DNA of 64,000 nt, from the NCBI GenBank assembly GCA_040380855.1, contig JBEIIG010000005.1, positions 37,010 to 101,009 of the forward strand, given 5' to 3'. Below are positions 18,577 to 27,592 of this stretch, in pieces (positions within the stretch are counted from its first letter, which is position 1; each line of letters starts with the position of its first letter). A program made the translations under genes and the position numbers. Under the pieces are notes generated by a model. The model was not told where the DNA came from, did not search any database, and saw only the letters and a list, made by a program, of their open reading frames with translations. The stretch is from VFMC01 sp040380855. Lineage in GTDB: Bacteria > Actinomycetota > Acidimicrobiia > Acidimicrobiales > Ilumatobacteraceae.

Positions 18577-19835
18577 CGCAGCCGCGACAGCGTCACCGCA
18601 GCCATCACCGCCATGAACGGCGCCAGCGGCACATGGAAGCGCGGCGCACCCCACAAGCCGATGGGGATGAGTAGCAGGCCCACCGACGTGGCCAGGAACA
18701 CCACCCGCGGAGCGGTGGCCCACAGTTGCCGACGCGTCGTCGCCACGCCCACCAGCGCCAACACACCGACCGCGTAGAACCACAGATCGGCCAGCAGGCC
18801 GAGCCCGCTGCGCAACCAGTCGGGCAGGAAGCGACCGGCCCCGTTCTCCTCCACCTCACGCAGCGCCACCCGGTCGTGCTCCATCATCCGGTACAGGCGC
18901 ATCCCCCACAGGCTCACTTCCTTCACCGGGTGGTGTGCCACGAACGACAACGCCTTGCGGATGTTGGCGCCATTGCGTTCCACCTCGGGCAGGGCCGGGT
19001 CGGCGCAGCCCTCGTGGATGGCGAACCGGAACGTCCCATTGGCGTCGAGCGTGCGATCGAGGCACATCGTGTCGCCGAGGTTCGTCGACACCGGCACGAA
19101 TGCGTCGAGCGCACGGGAATTGCGCAGCGTCCACGGCACCATGGCCAGCAGCACCACCAGCACCGGGATCGCAACACTGCGCAACACCGTCCGTGTTCCG
19201 CCACCGCTTCGCCACACGGCCAGCGCCAGGCCCACCAGCACCGGCAGGGCGAACGGGCGCACCAGCATCGTCGCCGCGAACACCACACCGAACACCACGA
19301 GCCGCTGCGTCGACGGTGCCCGACCCGTCGACCAGTCGTGGCCCACCAGCACCGCCACCGAGGCCAGCACGAGCGCAGTGAACGTGGTCTCGAGCGAGTA
19401 GGTCGCCACCGCCATCACCGCATTCGGCCACAGCGCCATCAGCCACGCCGCCACGTTCGCCACCCGCCTGCCCCAGGTGCGGTCGGCGACGAACCACACC
19501 AACGCCACCGTGGCCACGCCCATCACGATCTGCAGGGTCGCCGTCGCCAGGATCGAACTGTCGGGCAGTGGGGTGTGGAGCGTGAGCCAGGTGATCGCCC
19601 CGAGCAGTGCCGGGAACCCCACCGGGTAGTACGACGTGGGCGTGGTGAACGGCGGGATGCGGTAGCCCCGGCCGTTGCCGATCTCCTGGCCGAGCACCCA
19701 GTACGAGTACTGGTCGCCGCTCACGAGGAACTCGGGCACCGACCGGGCCGCGTAGATCGCCCAGGCGACGCGCAGCAGCAGCCCGGCGACGAGCGCTGCC
19801 ACCAGCACACGATGTCGACCCAGCGCTGCACCCAC
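18534..19835 (-). CDS. GT39-like multi-pass membrane glycosyltransferase
   Basis: Putative polyprenyl-phosphate-sugar-dependent GT-C enzyme, 433 residues from a GTG at 19835. The first extracytoplasmic loop has SGDQYSYWVLGQEIGNGRGY with the acidic residue usual for this clan, then SYYPVGFPALLGAITW; AVATYSLETTFTALVL matches the second conserved region. About ten helices follow and a short tail ends QAPTGVS. Longer upstream starts (to 19919) would overlap the divergent GT2 gene and are less likely. It converges on the acyltransferase gene with a 43-bp overlap. Acceptor and sugar cannot be told from sequence. Confidence 0.78.
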   Translation of the reverse strand: MGAALGRHRVLVAALVAGLLLRVAWAIYAARSVPEFLVSGDQYSYWVLGQEIGNGRGYRIPPFTTPTSYYPVGFPALLGAITWLTLHTPLPDSSILATATLQIVMGVATVALVWFVADRTWGRRVANVAAWLMALWPNAVMAVATYSLETTFTALVLASVAVLVGHDWSTGRAPSTQRLVVFGVVFAATMLVRPFALPVLVGLALAVWRSGGGTRTVLRSVAIPVLVVLLAMVPWTLRNSRALDAFVPVSTNLGDTMCLDRTLDANGTFRFAIHEGCADPALPEVERNGANIRKALSFVAHHPVKEVSLWGMRLYRMMEHDRVALREVEENGAGRFLPDWLRSGLGLLADLWFYAVGVLALVGVATTRRQLWATAPRVVFLATSVGLLLIPIGLWGAPRFHVPLAPFMAVMAAVTLSRLRQPEEAAQAPTGVS

Positions 19836-19876
19836 GGCGCGGCACGGTATCGCATGTACCCTCGCGTGCGAGTTCC

Positions 19877-21142
19877 ATGGACCCCGTCGTGCCGTCATCC
19901 ACCGACCCGTCGCCCGCATCGCAGCAGGCCGATGCGCCCTGTGTCGATGTGCCCTGTGTCGATGTGCCCTGTGTCGATGTCGTCGTGCCGGTGTTCAACG
20001 AGGCCCACGTGCTCGATGCCAGCATCACCCGGTTGCACGACTACCTGAGCGCACACTTCCCGTTCACCTGGCGGATCACGATCGCCGACAACGCCAGCAC
20101 CGACGACACCCTCGCCGTCGCCCAGGCGCTGGCCGATCGGCACCCTGCCGTGACAGTGCTGCACCTCGACCGCAAGGGCCGCGGCCTCGCGCTGCGCGAG
20201 GCGTGGATGCACAGCGACGCCGAGGTGTGCTGCTACATGGACGTCGACCTGTCGACCGGACTCGAAGCCCTCCTGCCCCTCGTCGCGCCACTCGTCACCG
20301 GCCACAGCGACCTGGCGATCGGCTCGCGGCTGGCGCCCGGCGCCACCGTGGCCCGCGGCCCCAAGCGCGAGATCATCTCGCGCAGCTACAACCTGATCCT
20401 GCGAGTGGTGTTCGCCAACCGGTTCCGCGATGCACAGTGCGGCTTCAAGGCCGTGCGCACCGAGATCGCCCGGCGCCTGTTGCCCGTGGTCGAGGACAAC
20501 GGCTGGTTCTTCGACACCGAACTGCTGCTCCTCGCCGAACACAACGGCCTCCGGGTGCACGAGGTGCCGGTCGACTGGGTCGACGACCCCGACAGCCGGG
20601 TGCACGTGGCCCGCACCGCACGCGACGACCTCCGCGGCGTGCAGCGCGTCGCCCGTTCGTTCCTGCGCGGCGGCGGCAAGGTCGACCTCGGGCCGTTCCG
20701 GCGGGCGCCATTGCGCGACGACATGGGCCGCCAGTTGGTGAGCTTCGCGCTCGTCGGCCTCGTCAGCACGGCGGTGTCGCTGGGACTGTTCCTGCTGCTC
20801 GCCGAAGTGGTGCACCCGGTGTGGGCCAACGTCGTGGCGCTCGCCGCCACCGCTCTCGCGAACGCCTGGGCCAACCGGCGCTTCACCTTCGGGCATCGCA
20901 GCCGCGTCGACCGCGGCCGCCACTACCTGGCGGCCGCCACGATGTTCCTCACCACCGTCGGCGTGTCGTCGGCCGCGCTGGCACTCACGCTGTGGGCCGG
21001 CGGCGGCCGCATGGCTCAGTCGCTCACCCTCATCGCAGCCTGGGGCCTCGCGGCGGTCGCCCGGTTCGGCCTGCTGCGGTCGTGGGTGTTCCGCGACCCG
21101 CCGGCCGAGGTGGCCGGCGACGCCGTGCTCACCCGGTCGTAG
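19877..21142 (+). CDS. GT2 glycosyltransferase fused to a GtrA-like membrane domain
   Basis: Two-domain protein, 421 residues. The N-terminal GT2 domain (about 30-270) has VVVPVFNE, ADNASTDDT, the DVDLST metal-binding motif and QCGFKAVR; it probably makes a polyprenyl-phosphate-linked hexose in the cytoplasm. The C-terminal domain (about 285-410) has four helices with ANVVALAATALANAWANRRF, the GtrA hallmark, and may flip or recruit the product. Three exact PCVDV repeats precede the first beta strand. A 41-bp divergent gap separates it from the GT39-like gene, and its stop overlaps the convergent membrane-protein gene by 14 bp. Confidence 0.88.
   Translation: MDPVVPSSTDPSPASQQADAPCVDVPCVDVPCVDVVVPVFNEAHVLDASITRLHDYLSAHFPFTWRITIADNASTDDTLAVAQALADRHPAVTVLHLDRKGRGLALREAWMHSDAEVCCYMDVDLSTGLEALLPLVAPLVTGHSDLAIGSRLAPGATVARGPKREIISRSYNLILRVVFANRFRDAQCGFKAVRTEIARRLLPVVEDNGWFFDTELLLLAEHNGLRVHEVPVDWVDDPDSRVHVARTARDDLRGVQRVARSFLRGGGKVDLGPFRRAPLRDDMGRQLVSFALVGLVSTAVSLGLFLLLAEVVHPVWANVVALAATALANAWANRRFTFGHRSRVDRGRHYLAAATMFLTTVGVSSAALALTLWAGGGRMAQSLTLIAAWGLAAVARFGLLRSWVFRDPPAEVAGDAVLTRS
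19936..19980 (+). repeat. Perfect 15-bp triplication at the start of the GT2 domain
   Basis: Three identical units GCCCTGTGTCGATGT at 19936, 19951 and 19966. They encode three PCVDV copies, the last merging with the first beta strand (VDVVVPVFNE). Identical third positions show recent duplication. Confidence 0.97.
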
Positions 21143-23102
21143 CCACCGCACCGTCGAGCGGACGGGCGTACACGGCGACCGTGGTGATGCCCACCTTGCG
21201 CCGCAAGTCGCTGGTGCGTTCGAACAGCGCCCGCTCGGCGTCGTCGACCGACAGTGCCCCGGCGGCGATCATCTCGGCAGCCAACCCGCCGCGCACGAAC
21301 GCGGCCGGATCGCTCATCGCCGCGGCCACCTCGTCGGCCGTCATGGCGAACCGGTCGGCAGCGATCATCTCGGCACCCGCGGGCGACACCGTCACCCGAC
21401 CGGCGGCGACCGCCTCGACCAACGCCGCCTCACCGGCCAACAACTCGTCGACCTCGGCAGCGCTGAGCGGGCCGGCGAGCGCGATGCGCTCGCTGCCCGA
21501 CCGTTCGTCGAGCGCGTCGCGACCCTCGGCGAGGCGGATCTCGGCCACCTCGGCGCCCGCAGCGCGACGGGCCTCACCCAACTGGCGCACGAGACCTTCC
21601 TCGACCACCCGGAAGTCGACCCCCTCGCGCTGCAGCACCGACATCACCACCGTCGAGTAGCTCTCGGTGAAGCGCAGGTCGGAGGTGATCACCAGCACCG
21701 GACCGGCCGGGCGATACACCTCGATCTGCTCGGCCAACGACCGGCCCGTCGGCAACTGGTCCTGGAACGTGGCCGGCCCGGCGGCCTGCGCGTAGAACGG
21801 CACCGCCAGCGCCGCCATCACCGCCACCGCAACCGTGACCGCCTGGTCGAACCGGGCCGCGAACCGACCGAGCGGAACCGCGCGTACCACGCCCACCAGT
21901 ACCACCCAGGCCACGAACGCGGCGATCGACCACAGCCAGCGCATCTGGTGCGGCGTGAGCCCGAGCGGACCGAACGGGCTGATCGCCAGCGACAGCACCG
22001 CCACGGTGATCGCCACCGACGCCACGGCCACTGCCACCACCACAGGCCGATCGCGGCGCCGCCAGGCCAACACGGCCGAGCCCACGAGCACCGCCCCCAG
22101 CACCGCCAGGGCCACCAACGCAGCGGCGGTGCTCGGCAGCCCCGTCGGTGTCACCGTCGTGCCGTTCGCGTCGAACGGGGTGTAGACGATAGACCCGGTG
22201 AACGAGGAACGTCCCCACCACGGCGGCAGCACCGCCACCGTGGCCACCAGGCGGGCCGCCAGCGACACCCCGATCGCGGGTTCGTCGCCGCCCGTGCTCG
22301 ACAGGATGCGGCTCAGGTTGCCCTCACCGGCACCGAAGGCCTGCTCCCACAGCGGCTGGGCCCACAGCACCAGCAGCACCGCCACCGCCACCGCACCCGT
22401 ACGCAGCAGCCGACGCTGGTCGGCGGCGCGGCACGACGGGTCGAGCCGCCAGCGCCGCCCGACCACCAACGCCAGGCCGGCGAGGCCGGTGAGGCACAGC
22501 GCAGGAACCAGGTACGCGTAGCCGAGGTGCACCTGCAGGCACAGGCTCGCCACCGCGAGCAACCACGGCAGCAGCACGGTGTGCCCGCTCGCCACACCCC
22601 AGGTGAGCATCAGCATCAGCAGACAGGCCAGCACCAGCGGATGCGGGTTCCACGGATCGGTCAGCAGCACGCTGCCGAGCGTCCAGGCCAACGTGCCCGA
22701 CACCAGGGTGGCCGTGAGCGCGCCCATACGCCCGAGCACCCGCCACCCCACCATCGCGCATCCCACGATCGACGCACCGTTCAGCAACCCGATCCCGATC
22801 GCCACACCGGCGGGCCCGCCGAACACGGCGGTGAGCGGGGCGAGCAGGTCGAACAGCATCGGCCCAGGATGGTTGAGATCCTTCCCGGCGCTCAGCGACG
22901 CCGACGACCAGGTGCCGAGCCAAGGGAAGTGGTCGACCGAGAACACGTCGCGGCTGCGCATCTCGACCAGCGCGTTGTCGCCCATCGGGATCCAGTGCGA
23001 CACCAACGCCCGGGCGATGGCGGTGATCACGGGCACCAGGGCGATCAGCACGGCCAACACCTCCAGCCGGGTTGCCCAGCCCACCAACCGCCGCATCCTC
23101 AC
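21129..23102 (-). CDS. Multi-pass membrane protein, GT-C-like, paralogue of the upstream gene
   Basis: Product not firmly recognised; 657 residues. About eleven hydrophobic segments fill residues 15-440, followed by a soluble C-terminal part (about 460-657) that is acidic and Ala-rich. The region after the first helix has MRSRDVFSVDHFPWLGTWS and KDLNHPGPMLFDLLAPL; the neighbouring gene has the matching REFVRD-like segment and SHPGPASFYLLAPV, so the two are paralogues. The N-terminal acidic residues and topology suggest a GT-C glycosyltransferase. Its ATG at 23102 overlaps the upstream stop by 4 bp, making it third in a unit led by a polyprenyl-phosphate mannose synthase type gene. A lipid-linked sugar donor is the likely substrate (inferred). 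Confidence 0.75.
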   Translation of the reverse strand: MRMRRLVGWATRLEVLAVLIALVPVITAIARALVSHWIPMGDNALVEMRSRDVFSVDHFPWLGTWSSASLSAGKDLNHPGPMLFDLLAPLTAVFGGPAGVAIGIGLLNGASIVGCAMVGWRVLGRMGALTATLVSGTLAWTLGSVLLTDPWNPHPLVLACLLMLMLTWGVASGHTVLLPWLLAVASLCLQVHLGYAYLVPALCLTGLAGLALVVGRRWRLDPSCRAADQRRLLRTGAVAVAVLLVLWAQPLWEQAFGAGEGNLSRILSSTGGDEPAIGVSLAARLVATVAVLPPWWGRSSFTGSIVYTPFDANGTTVTPTGLPSTAAALVALAVLGAVLVGSAVLAWRRRDRPVVVAVAVASVAITVAVLSLAISPFGPLGLTPHQMRWLWSIAAFVAWVVLVGVVRAVPLGRFAARFDQAVTVAVAVMAALAVPFYAQAAGPATFQDQLPTGRSLAEQIEVYRPAGPVLVITSDLRFTESYSTVVMSVLQREGVDFRVVEEGLVRQLGEARRAAGAEVAEIRLAEGRDALDERSGSERIALAGPLSAAEVDELLAGEAALVEAVAAGRVTVSPAGAEMIAADRFAMTADEVAAAMSDPAAFVRGGLAAEMIAAGALSVDDAERALFERTSDLRRKVGITTVAVYARPLDGAVATTG

Positions 23103-24988
23103 GCGCCGGTCTCCGGAGGCAGCACGAACACCGCCGTCGGCGCGCCGAGGTGCAGCAACTCGTCGACCATCTCCTGCACGTCGGGCGGCACGCGCTCGTC
23201 GAGTTGCAGGCCGAACAGGTTGTCGTCGATCCGCGGCACCAACTCGTCGAGCCCCAGCGCGACGAGCGACGAGCGCACCTGGTCGGCCAGGAACTCGCCG
23301 CGGGCGATGTCGGCAGGGCTGCGCGGGTCGTGGAAGGCGATCTGCACCGCGCCCGGCAGGGCCTCCACCTCGTCGATGTAGCGGCCGGTCGCCAAGCGCA
23401 ACTGTGCGGTCGCATCGGCCTCGAGCACCACCCGGTGCGGTGTGACGGGCACACGCCAGGTGGTGGGCATACCGACGTCGAAACCACGCCGCTCGAGTTC
23501 GCTCACCAGGCCGTACGACTGCGACCCGAAGTAGTACGAGTCGGCGTACGTCACGGTGTAGCGACCCGCCGCGCCGGTGGCGCCTCCGGCTCCGTCCTCG
23601 AGCGCGGTGACGGTCTGCGGCACGAGCGCGGCAAGGGTGTCGGACAGGTGCTCTTCGGGCACCTGGGCTCGCGCCGCATCGATGGTGAACGCGGTCACCG
23701 AGGCGACACCGAGCACACCGAGCAGGGCAGCCCCCGCCACACGTGCCCGGCGAGACGCATCACCTGCGCTGGCGCTGCGACGCTGGCGCAGCCACGCCAC
23801 TCCGGTGGCGACAGCGGCTACCACCAGCAGCACCGTCGTGGCCCACAACCACAGCGTGAGGTAGTACCAGACCTTGCCGAAGATGCGACTGATCGACGCC
23901 GTTGCGAACGCCAGCGACACGGCCACCACCGCGTGCAGCGCCACCAGCAGCCGATGACGCATCCGCCAGGCCAGCACAGCGCTCGCCGCCCACAGCACCA
24001 GCACCACGAACCCCGCGGCGGTCGCGCCGTCGAGGCGGTACCCGGCCCGCACGAAGTACTCGTCGCCCTGCAGGGCGAACCGGGCGAGGCGCACCACGTC
24101 GAGATGGCGCACCACCAGCCGCACCCCCTCGCCCAGACCCACCACCGGCTCGTCGGCAGGAGGCGACGAGAAGTGCCGCACCAACATGCGCACATTGCCC
24201 GGATCGTTCACCAGTTGGTCGATCAGCACCGGCAGCCACATCACCGCGGCCACCACCACCGACCACAGCACACAGCGCTGCACCTCGGCCCGCTGCGCGG
24301 GTGATCGCCGCCACAGCCGTACTGCCCCCGCGAACGCCACCGCGGTCATCCCGAGCGCCAGCGGCAGGTAGGGCACGTGGGTCTGCGCACACAGCGAGCC
24401 CGCGGCCGCCACCACCACCAACATCGCCACATCGCCGTCGAGCACACTCCACACCGCCAGCAGCACGACAGCCCAGAACAGCACCGGCAGATACGGGTTC
24501 CACGGCTGTTCGAGCACCTCGGTGCCGTAGCCGCGCTGCACCACCGCCACCACCACGGCTGCCACCAGCACCAGCGGGGTGCCACCGCGGCGGCCGGCGA
24601 TCCACAGCAGCAGACCGATCGCCACCACGTTCAACACGATCATCGCCACCAGCAGGCCCCACGCCGTCGACCCGAGCAGGCGGTACACCGGCGCCAGCAG
24701 GTAGAAGCTGGCAGGCCCGGGATGGCTGCCCTGGTCGGGGAACCGGCCGATCCGCCCCGGCAGCCCGATCAGCGGCGTGTGCCGGCCGCCCACATCGCGC
24801 ACCCGGAACTCGGTCATCGCCAGGTCGAGCACCGGGTTCCAGCCCCGGCCCAGCAGCGCGATCGCCATCACCACCATCGGCATCGACAGCACCGCCCACG
24901 ACACCAGCCGCACCCGCCGTTCGGGCAGTGCCGTCACCGCTGCCAGCGTGTCGGCCAGACGACCGACACCTCGCTGCACGCTGCTCAT
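23099..24988 (-). CDS. Multi-pass membrane protein, GT-C-like
   Basis: Product not firmly recognised; 629 residues from the ATG at 24988, which overlaps the stop of the GT2 gene by 4 bp. The protein begins MSSVQRGVGRLADTL and then has a membrane part with the EFRVRD, GRFPDQGSHPGPASFY and EVLEQPWNPYLPVLFW segments, and a soluble C-terminal region (about 455-629). The HPGP motif and the overall plan are shared with the downstream 657-residue protein. Position directly after a DPM-synthase-like gene suggests use of the lipid-linked sugar it makes. The open frame continues far upstream in the GT2 gene but encodes Arg-rich nonsense there. Confidence 0.75.
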   Translation of the reverse strand: MSSVQRGVGRLADTLAAVTALPERRVRLVSWAVLSMPMVVMAIALLGRGWNPVLDLAMTEFRVRDVGGRHTPLIGLPGRIGRFPDQGSHPGPASFYLLAPVYRLLGSTAWGLLVAMIVLNVVAIGLLLWIAGRRGGTPLVLVAAVVVAVVQRGYGTEVLEQPWNPYLPVLFWAVVLLAVWSVLDGDVAMLVVVAAAGSLCAQTHVPYLPLALGMTAVAFAGAVRLWRRSPAQRAEVQRCVLWSVVVAAVMWLPVLIDQLVNDPGNVRMLVRHFSSPPADEPVVGLGEGVRLVVRHLDVVRLARFALQGDEYFVRAGYRLDGATAAGFVVLVLWAASAVLAWRMRHRLLVALHAVVAVSLAFATASISRIFGKVWYYLTLWLWATTVLLVVAAVATGVAWLRQRRSASAGDASRRARVAGAALLGVLGVASVTAFTIDAARAQVPEEHLSDTLAALVPQTVTALEDGAGGATGAAGRYTVTYADSYYFGSQSYGLVSELERRGFDVGMPTTWRVPVTPHRVVLEADATAQLRLATGRYIDEVEALPGAVQIAFHDPRSPADIARGEFLADQVRSSLVALGLDELVPRIDDNLFGLQLDERVPPDVQEMVDELLHLGAPTAVFVLPPETGA

Positions 24989-25719
24989 CGCGAACGCGAC
25001 GGGCGGCGGCCGTGCACCAGGTCGGACACACCCCAGCGGGTGACCAACATCATCGACTCGACGATGATGCGGCCCGACATCTTCGAGGTACCGAACTGTC
25101 GGTCGCGGAACACGATGGGCACCTCGACGATCCGGCGGCCGTCGGCGGCCAGGCGCCGCATCAGCTCGGTGAGGAACGCGTAGCCCTCGGCCGCGGTCGA
25201 CGCCGGGTCGATGGCCCGCAACGCCACGGCCCGATAGGCGCGGAAGCCCGAGGTGCAGTCGCGCACACCGAGACCCAGCACCGCCCCGGTGTACCGATTG
25301 CCCCAGCGCGACAGCAGGCGGCGGTGCAGCGGCCAGTCGGCCGTGGCCCCTCCCGGGACGTACCGTGAACCCACCACCGCGTCGGCACCCTGCTCGACGG
25401 CCTGCAGCATCGAAGCGATCACCGCCGGGTCGTGCGAGAAGTCGACGTCCATCGACACGATCACGTCGTAGCCCCTGTCGAGCGCCACCGTGAAACCGTT
25501 CCGGTAGGCACTGCCGAGGCCCTGCTTGCCAGGCCGGTGCAACACCTCGATCTGGCCCAGCTCGGCGGCGGTGGCGTCGGCCAACGCGCCGGTGCCGTCG
25601 GGGCTGTTGTCGTCGACCACCAGCACGTCGGCCGCGGGGACCGCGGCACGCACGGCGCGCAAGAAGGCGTCGATGTTCTCTCGTTCGTTGTAGGTGGGAA
25701 CCACCACCACGGCGCGCAC
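24985..25719 (-). CDS. Polyprenol-phosphate mannose synthase-like GT2 glycosyltransferase
   Basis: Cytoplasmic GT2 enzyme, 244 residues, that would transfer mannose (or another hexose) from a nucleotide sugar to polyprenyl phosphate. Motifs are typical of DPM1/Ppm1: VVVVPTYNERENI, VVDDNSPDGT, RPGKQGLGSAYRNGF, the metal-binding SMDVDFSHDP, VVGSRYVPGG, DCTSGFRAYR and FRDRQFGTSKMSG. It lacks the C-terminal GtrA or acyltransferase domains found in some relatives. The GTG at 25719 is chosen because it places VVVVPTYNE a few residues from the start. It heads a three-gene unit with two GT-C-like membrane proteins. Confidence 0.9.
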   Translation of the reverse strand: MRAVVVVPTYNERENIDAFLRAVRAAVPAADVLVVDDNSPDGTGALADATAAELGQIEVLHRPGKQGLGSAYRNGFTVALDRGYDVIVSMDVDFSHDPAVIASMLQAVEQGADAVVGSRYVPGGATADWPLHRRLLSRWGNRYTGAVLGLGVRDCTSGFRAYRAVALRAIDPASTAAEGYAFLTELMRRLAADGRRIVEVPIVFRDRQFGTSKMSGRIIVESMMLVTRWGVSDLVHGRRPSRSR

Positions 25720-25766
25720 GAACTTCCATGCTAGCGATGAACGACCGCTACGCTGGGGCGCTGGCC

Positions 25767-26105
25767 ATGCGATCGGTTCCGTCTGCTCCCCTCGTCGGCC
25801 CGTTCGCCGATCGCCTGCTGGTGCACGATCTCCCGGGCCTCGACGCATCCCGCCGCCGCCAGGTGGTGGCCTTCACGGCGCGCCGGGTCGACGGGCTGCC
25901 CAGTGTGATGAACCTCGGGGTCGTGCTGATCGCCGCGGTCGTGCGCGGCCTGCTGGTGCTGCCGGGTAGTTCGGTGCTCGTCCGGTTCCTGTCGCGCACG
26001 GCGCTGCCCCTGCTCGGCGAGTACGTGCGGCTCGTGCGCTCACTCGGGTACGCGTACATCTGGGAGACCTGGCCCGACACCCTGCCCGACGGGAGCCGAC
26101 CGTGA
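25767..26105 (+). CDS. Small conserved protein preceding the GMC oxidoreductase
   Basis: Function not recognised; 112 residues from the ATG at 25767. ATGs at 25737 and 25728 are also in frame but would leave almost no room before the divergent GT2 start. The protein is mixed polar and hydrophobic, with one long apolar segment (SVMNLGVVLIAAVVRGLLVL) and a C-terminal GYAYIWETWPDTLPD stretch. Its stop overlaps the oxidoreductase start (GTGA), suggesting a subunit or partner of that flavoprotein. A small gene is paired with a GMC oxidoreductase in mycobacteria too (from memory, unverified). Confidence 0.7.
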   Translation: MRSVPSAPLVGPFADRLLVHDLPGLDASRRRQVVAFTARRVDGLPSVMNLGVVLIAAVVRGLLVLPGSSVLVRFLSRTALPLLGEYVRLVRSLGYAYIWETWPDTLPDGSRP

Positions 26106-27592
26106 CCGCGCCGCATCGGAACGGGTCGTCCCAGGCCGGCATCATCGCCCCCGCCACACGGCTGTCGACCGATGTGCTCGTCGTCGGCTCGGGCGCCGGT
26201 GGCGCCACCACCGCCGCCATCCTCGCCGAGGCGGGGTTCGACGTGCTGATCGTCGAAGAGGGTCCGTGGGTCGACCAGGACACCGTGGCCCCCTTCTCGC
26301 TCGACCAGATGGACCGCCAGTACCGAGCGGGCGGTGTCACCGTGGCGCTCGGCCTGCCCTCGATCGCCTACACCGAAGGTCGCTGCGCGGGCGGCGGCAC
26401 CGAGGTGAACAGCGGCCTCTACTTCCGGCCGCCGGTCGACGTCGTCGAACGCTGGCGCGACGACTACCGCATCGACGGCCTCGACCTCGACGAGCTGGCC
26501 TCGATCGCCGACGAGGTCGAACAGGCCATCAACGTCACCCTGGTGCCCGGCAAGCCCACACCGGCCAGCGAGATGCTCCGCCGGGGTGCAGCATCGCTCG
26601 GCTGGAAGCACAGCGAGATCCCGCGCTGGATGATCTACCCGCCCGGCGGCGACGCCCGCACCGGCAAGCGCCAGAGCATGACCCGCACCTATCTGCCCCG
26701 TGCGTTCGCCGCCGGGGCCCGCATGGTGGTCGAGTGCCGTGTCGACCGGCTCACCCCCCGCACGGGAACCGTCACCGAGGCCGCGGTCACCTACACCGGT
26801 GGCCGCCAGGGCACCATCACCTGCCGGCACGTCTTCGTGTGCGGTGGGGCCATCCAGTCGCCCGCGCTGCTGCAGCGCTCGGGCCTGCACCGCAACATCG
26901 GGCGCTCGCTCGCCGTGCACCCCACCGTGAAGCTGGCGGCGCGCTTCGCCGACGAGGTGAACGTGCCCGACGACGTGCCGGTGCACCAGGTGAAAGAGTT
27001 CGCCCCCGACCTGTCGTTCGGCGGTTCGGCCAGCCACGCCGGCCTCGTGGCACTGGCGCTCACCGATCACTGGCGCGAGTTCAAACGAGCCGTCACCGAC
27101 TGGAAGCGCATCAGCGTCTACTACGCCGCCATCACCAGCGAGGGGCGGGGCCTGGTTCGGGCCGTACCCGGCTTGCGCGATCCGCTGGTCACCTACCGAC
27201 TCACCCACCGCGACCGCGAACTGCTGCGCAGCGGCCTCGGCCGCCTCGCCCTGCTCATGCTCGAAGCCGGCGCCGACGAGGTGTACCCGTCGTTCCGGGG
27301 CGCCCCCGTGGTGCGCGATCGGGCGTCGCTCGGCGAGATGCAACAGCGCTTCGGCGCCTCGAAAGCGAGCGTGATGACCGTCCACCTGTGCTCCACCGTG
27401 CCGCTCGGCGAGCACCCGGGTCGTTGCGGCGCCAACTCGTTCGGACGTGTGCACGGTGCAGCCAACGTGTGGGTGAACGACGCGTCGCTGCTCCCCACGG
27501 CACCGGGCGTGAACCCGCAGGCCACCGTCATGGCATTCGCCATCCGCAACGCCCGACACTTCGTCGACACACACCGAGCCGGCCGTGGCTGA
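26102..27592 (+). CDS. GMC-family FAD-dependent oxidoreductase
   Basis: Flavoprotein of 496 residues, probably oxidising an alcohol group of a sterol, sugar or lipid. The ADP-binding fold is at the N terminus: DVLVVGSGAGGATTAAILAE, followed by FDVLIVEEGPW. The substrate-side segment GRCAGGGTEVNSGLYFRPP and the C-terminal VWVNDASLLPTAPGVNPQA are typical of the short GMC/cholesterol-oxidase-like branch. HLCSTVPLG replaces the more usual HxxGG element. The GTG start overlaps the small upstream gene, and the stop lies 8 bp inside the following epimerase gene, so the four genes 25767-29659 form one unit. Confidence 0.88.
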   Translation: MTAPHRNGSSQAGIIAPATRLSTDVLVVGSGAGGATTAAILAEAGFDVLIVEEGPWVDQDTVAPFSLDQMDRQYRAGGVTVALGLPSIAYTEGRCAGGGTEVNSGLYFRPPVDVVERWRDDYRIDGLDLDELASIADEVEQAINVTLVPGKPTPASEMLRRGAASLGWKHSEIPRWMIYPPGGDARTGKRQSMTRTYLPRAFAAGARMVVECRVDRLTPRTGTVTEAAVTYTGGRQGTITCRHVFVCGGAIQSPALLQRSGLHRNIGRSLAVHPTVKLAARFADEVNVPDDVPVHQVKEFAPDLSFGGSASHAGLVALALTDHWREFKRAVTDWKRISVYYAAITSEGRGLVRAVPGLRDPLVTYRLTHRDRELLRSGLGRLALLMLEAGADEVYPSFRGAPVVRDRASLGEMQQRFGASKASVMTVHLCSTVPLGEHPGRCGANSFGRVHGAANVWVNDASLLPTAPGVNPQATVMAFAIRNARHFVDTHRAGRG

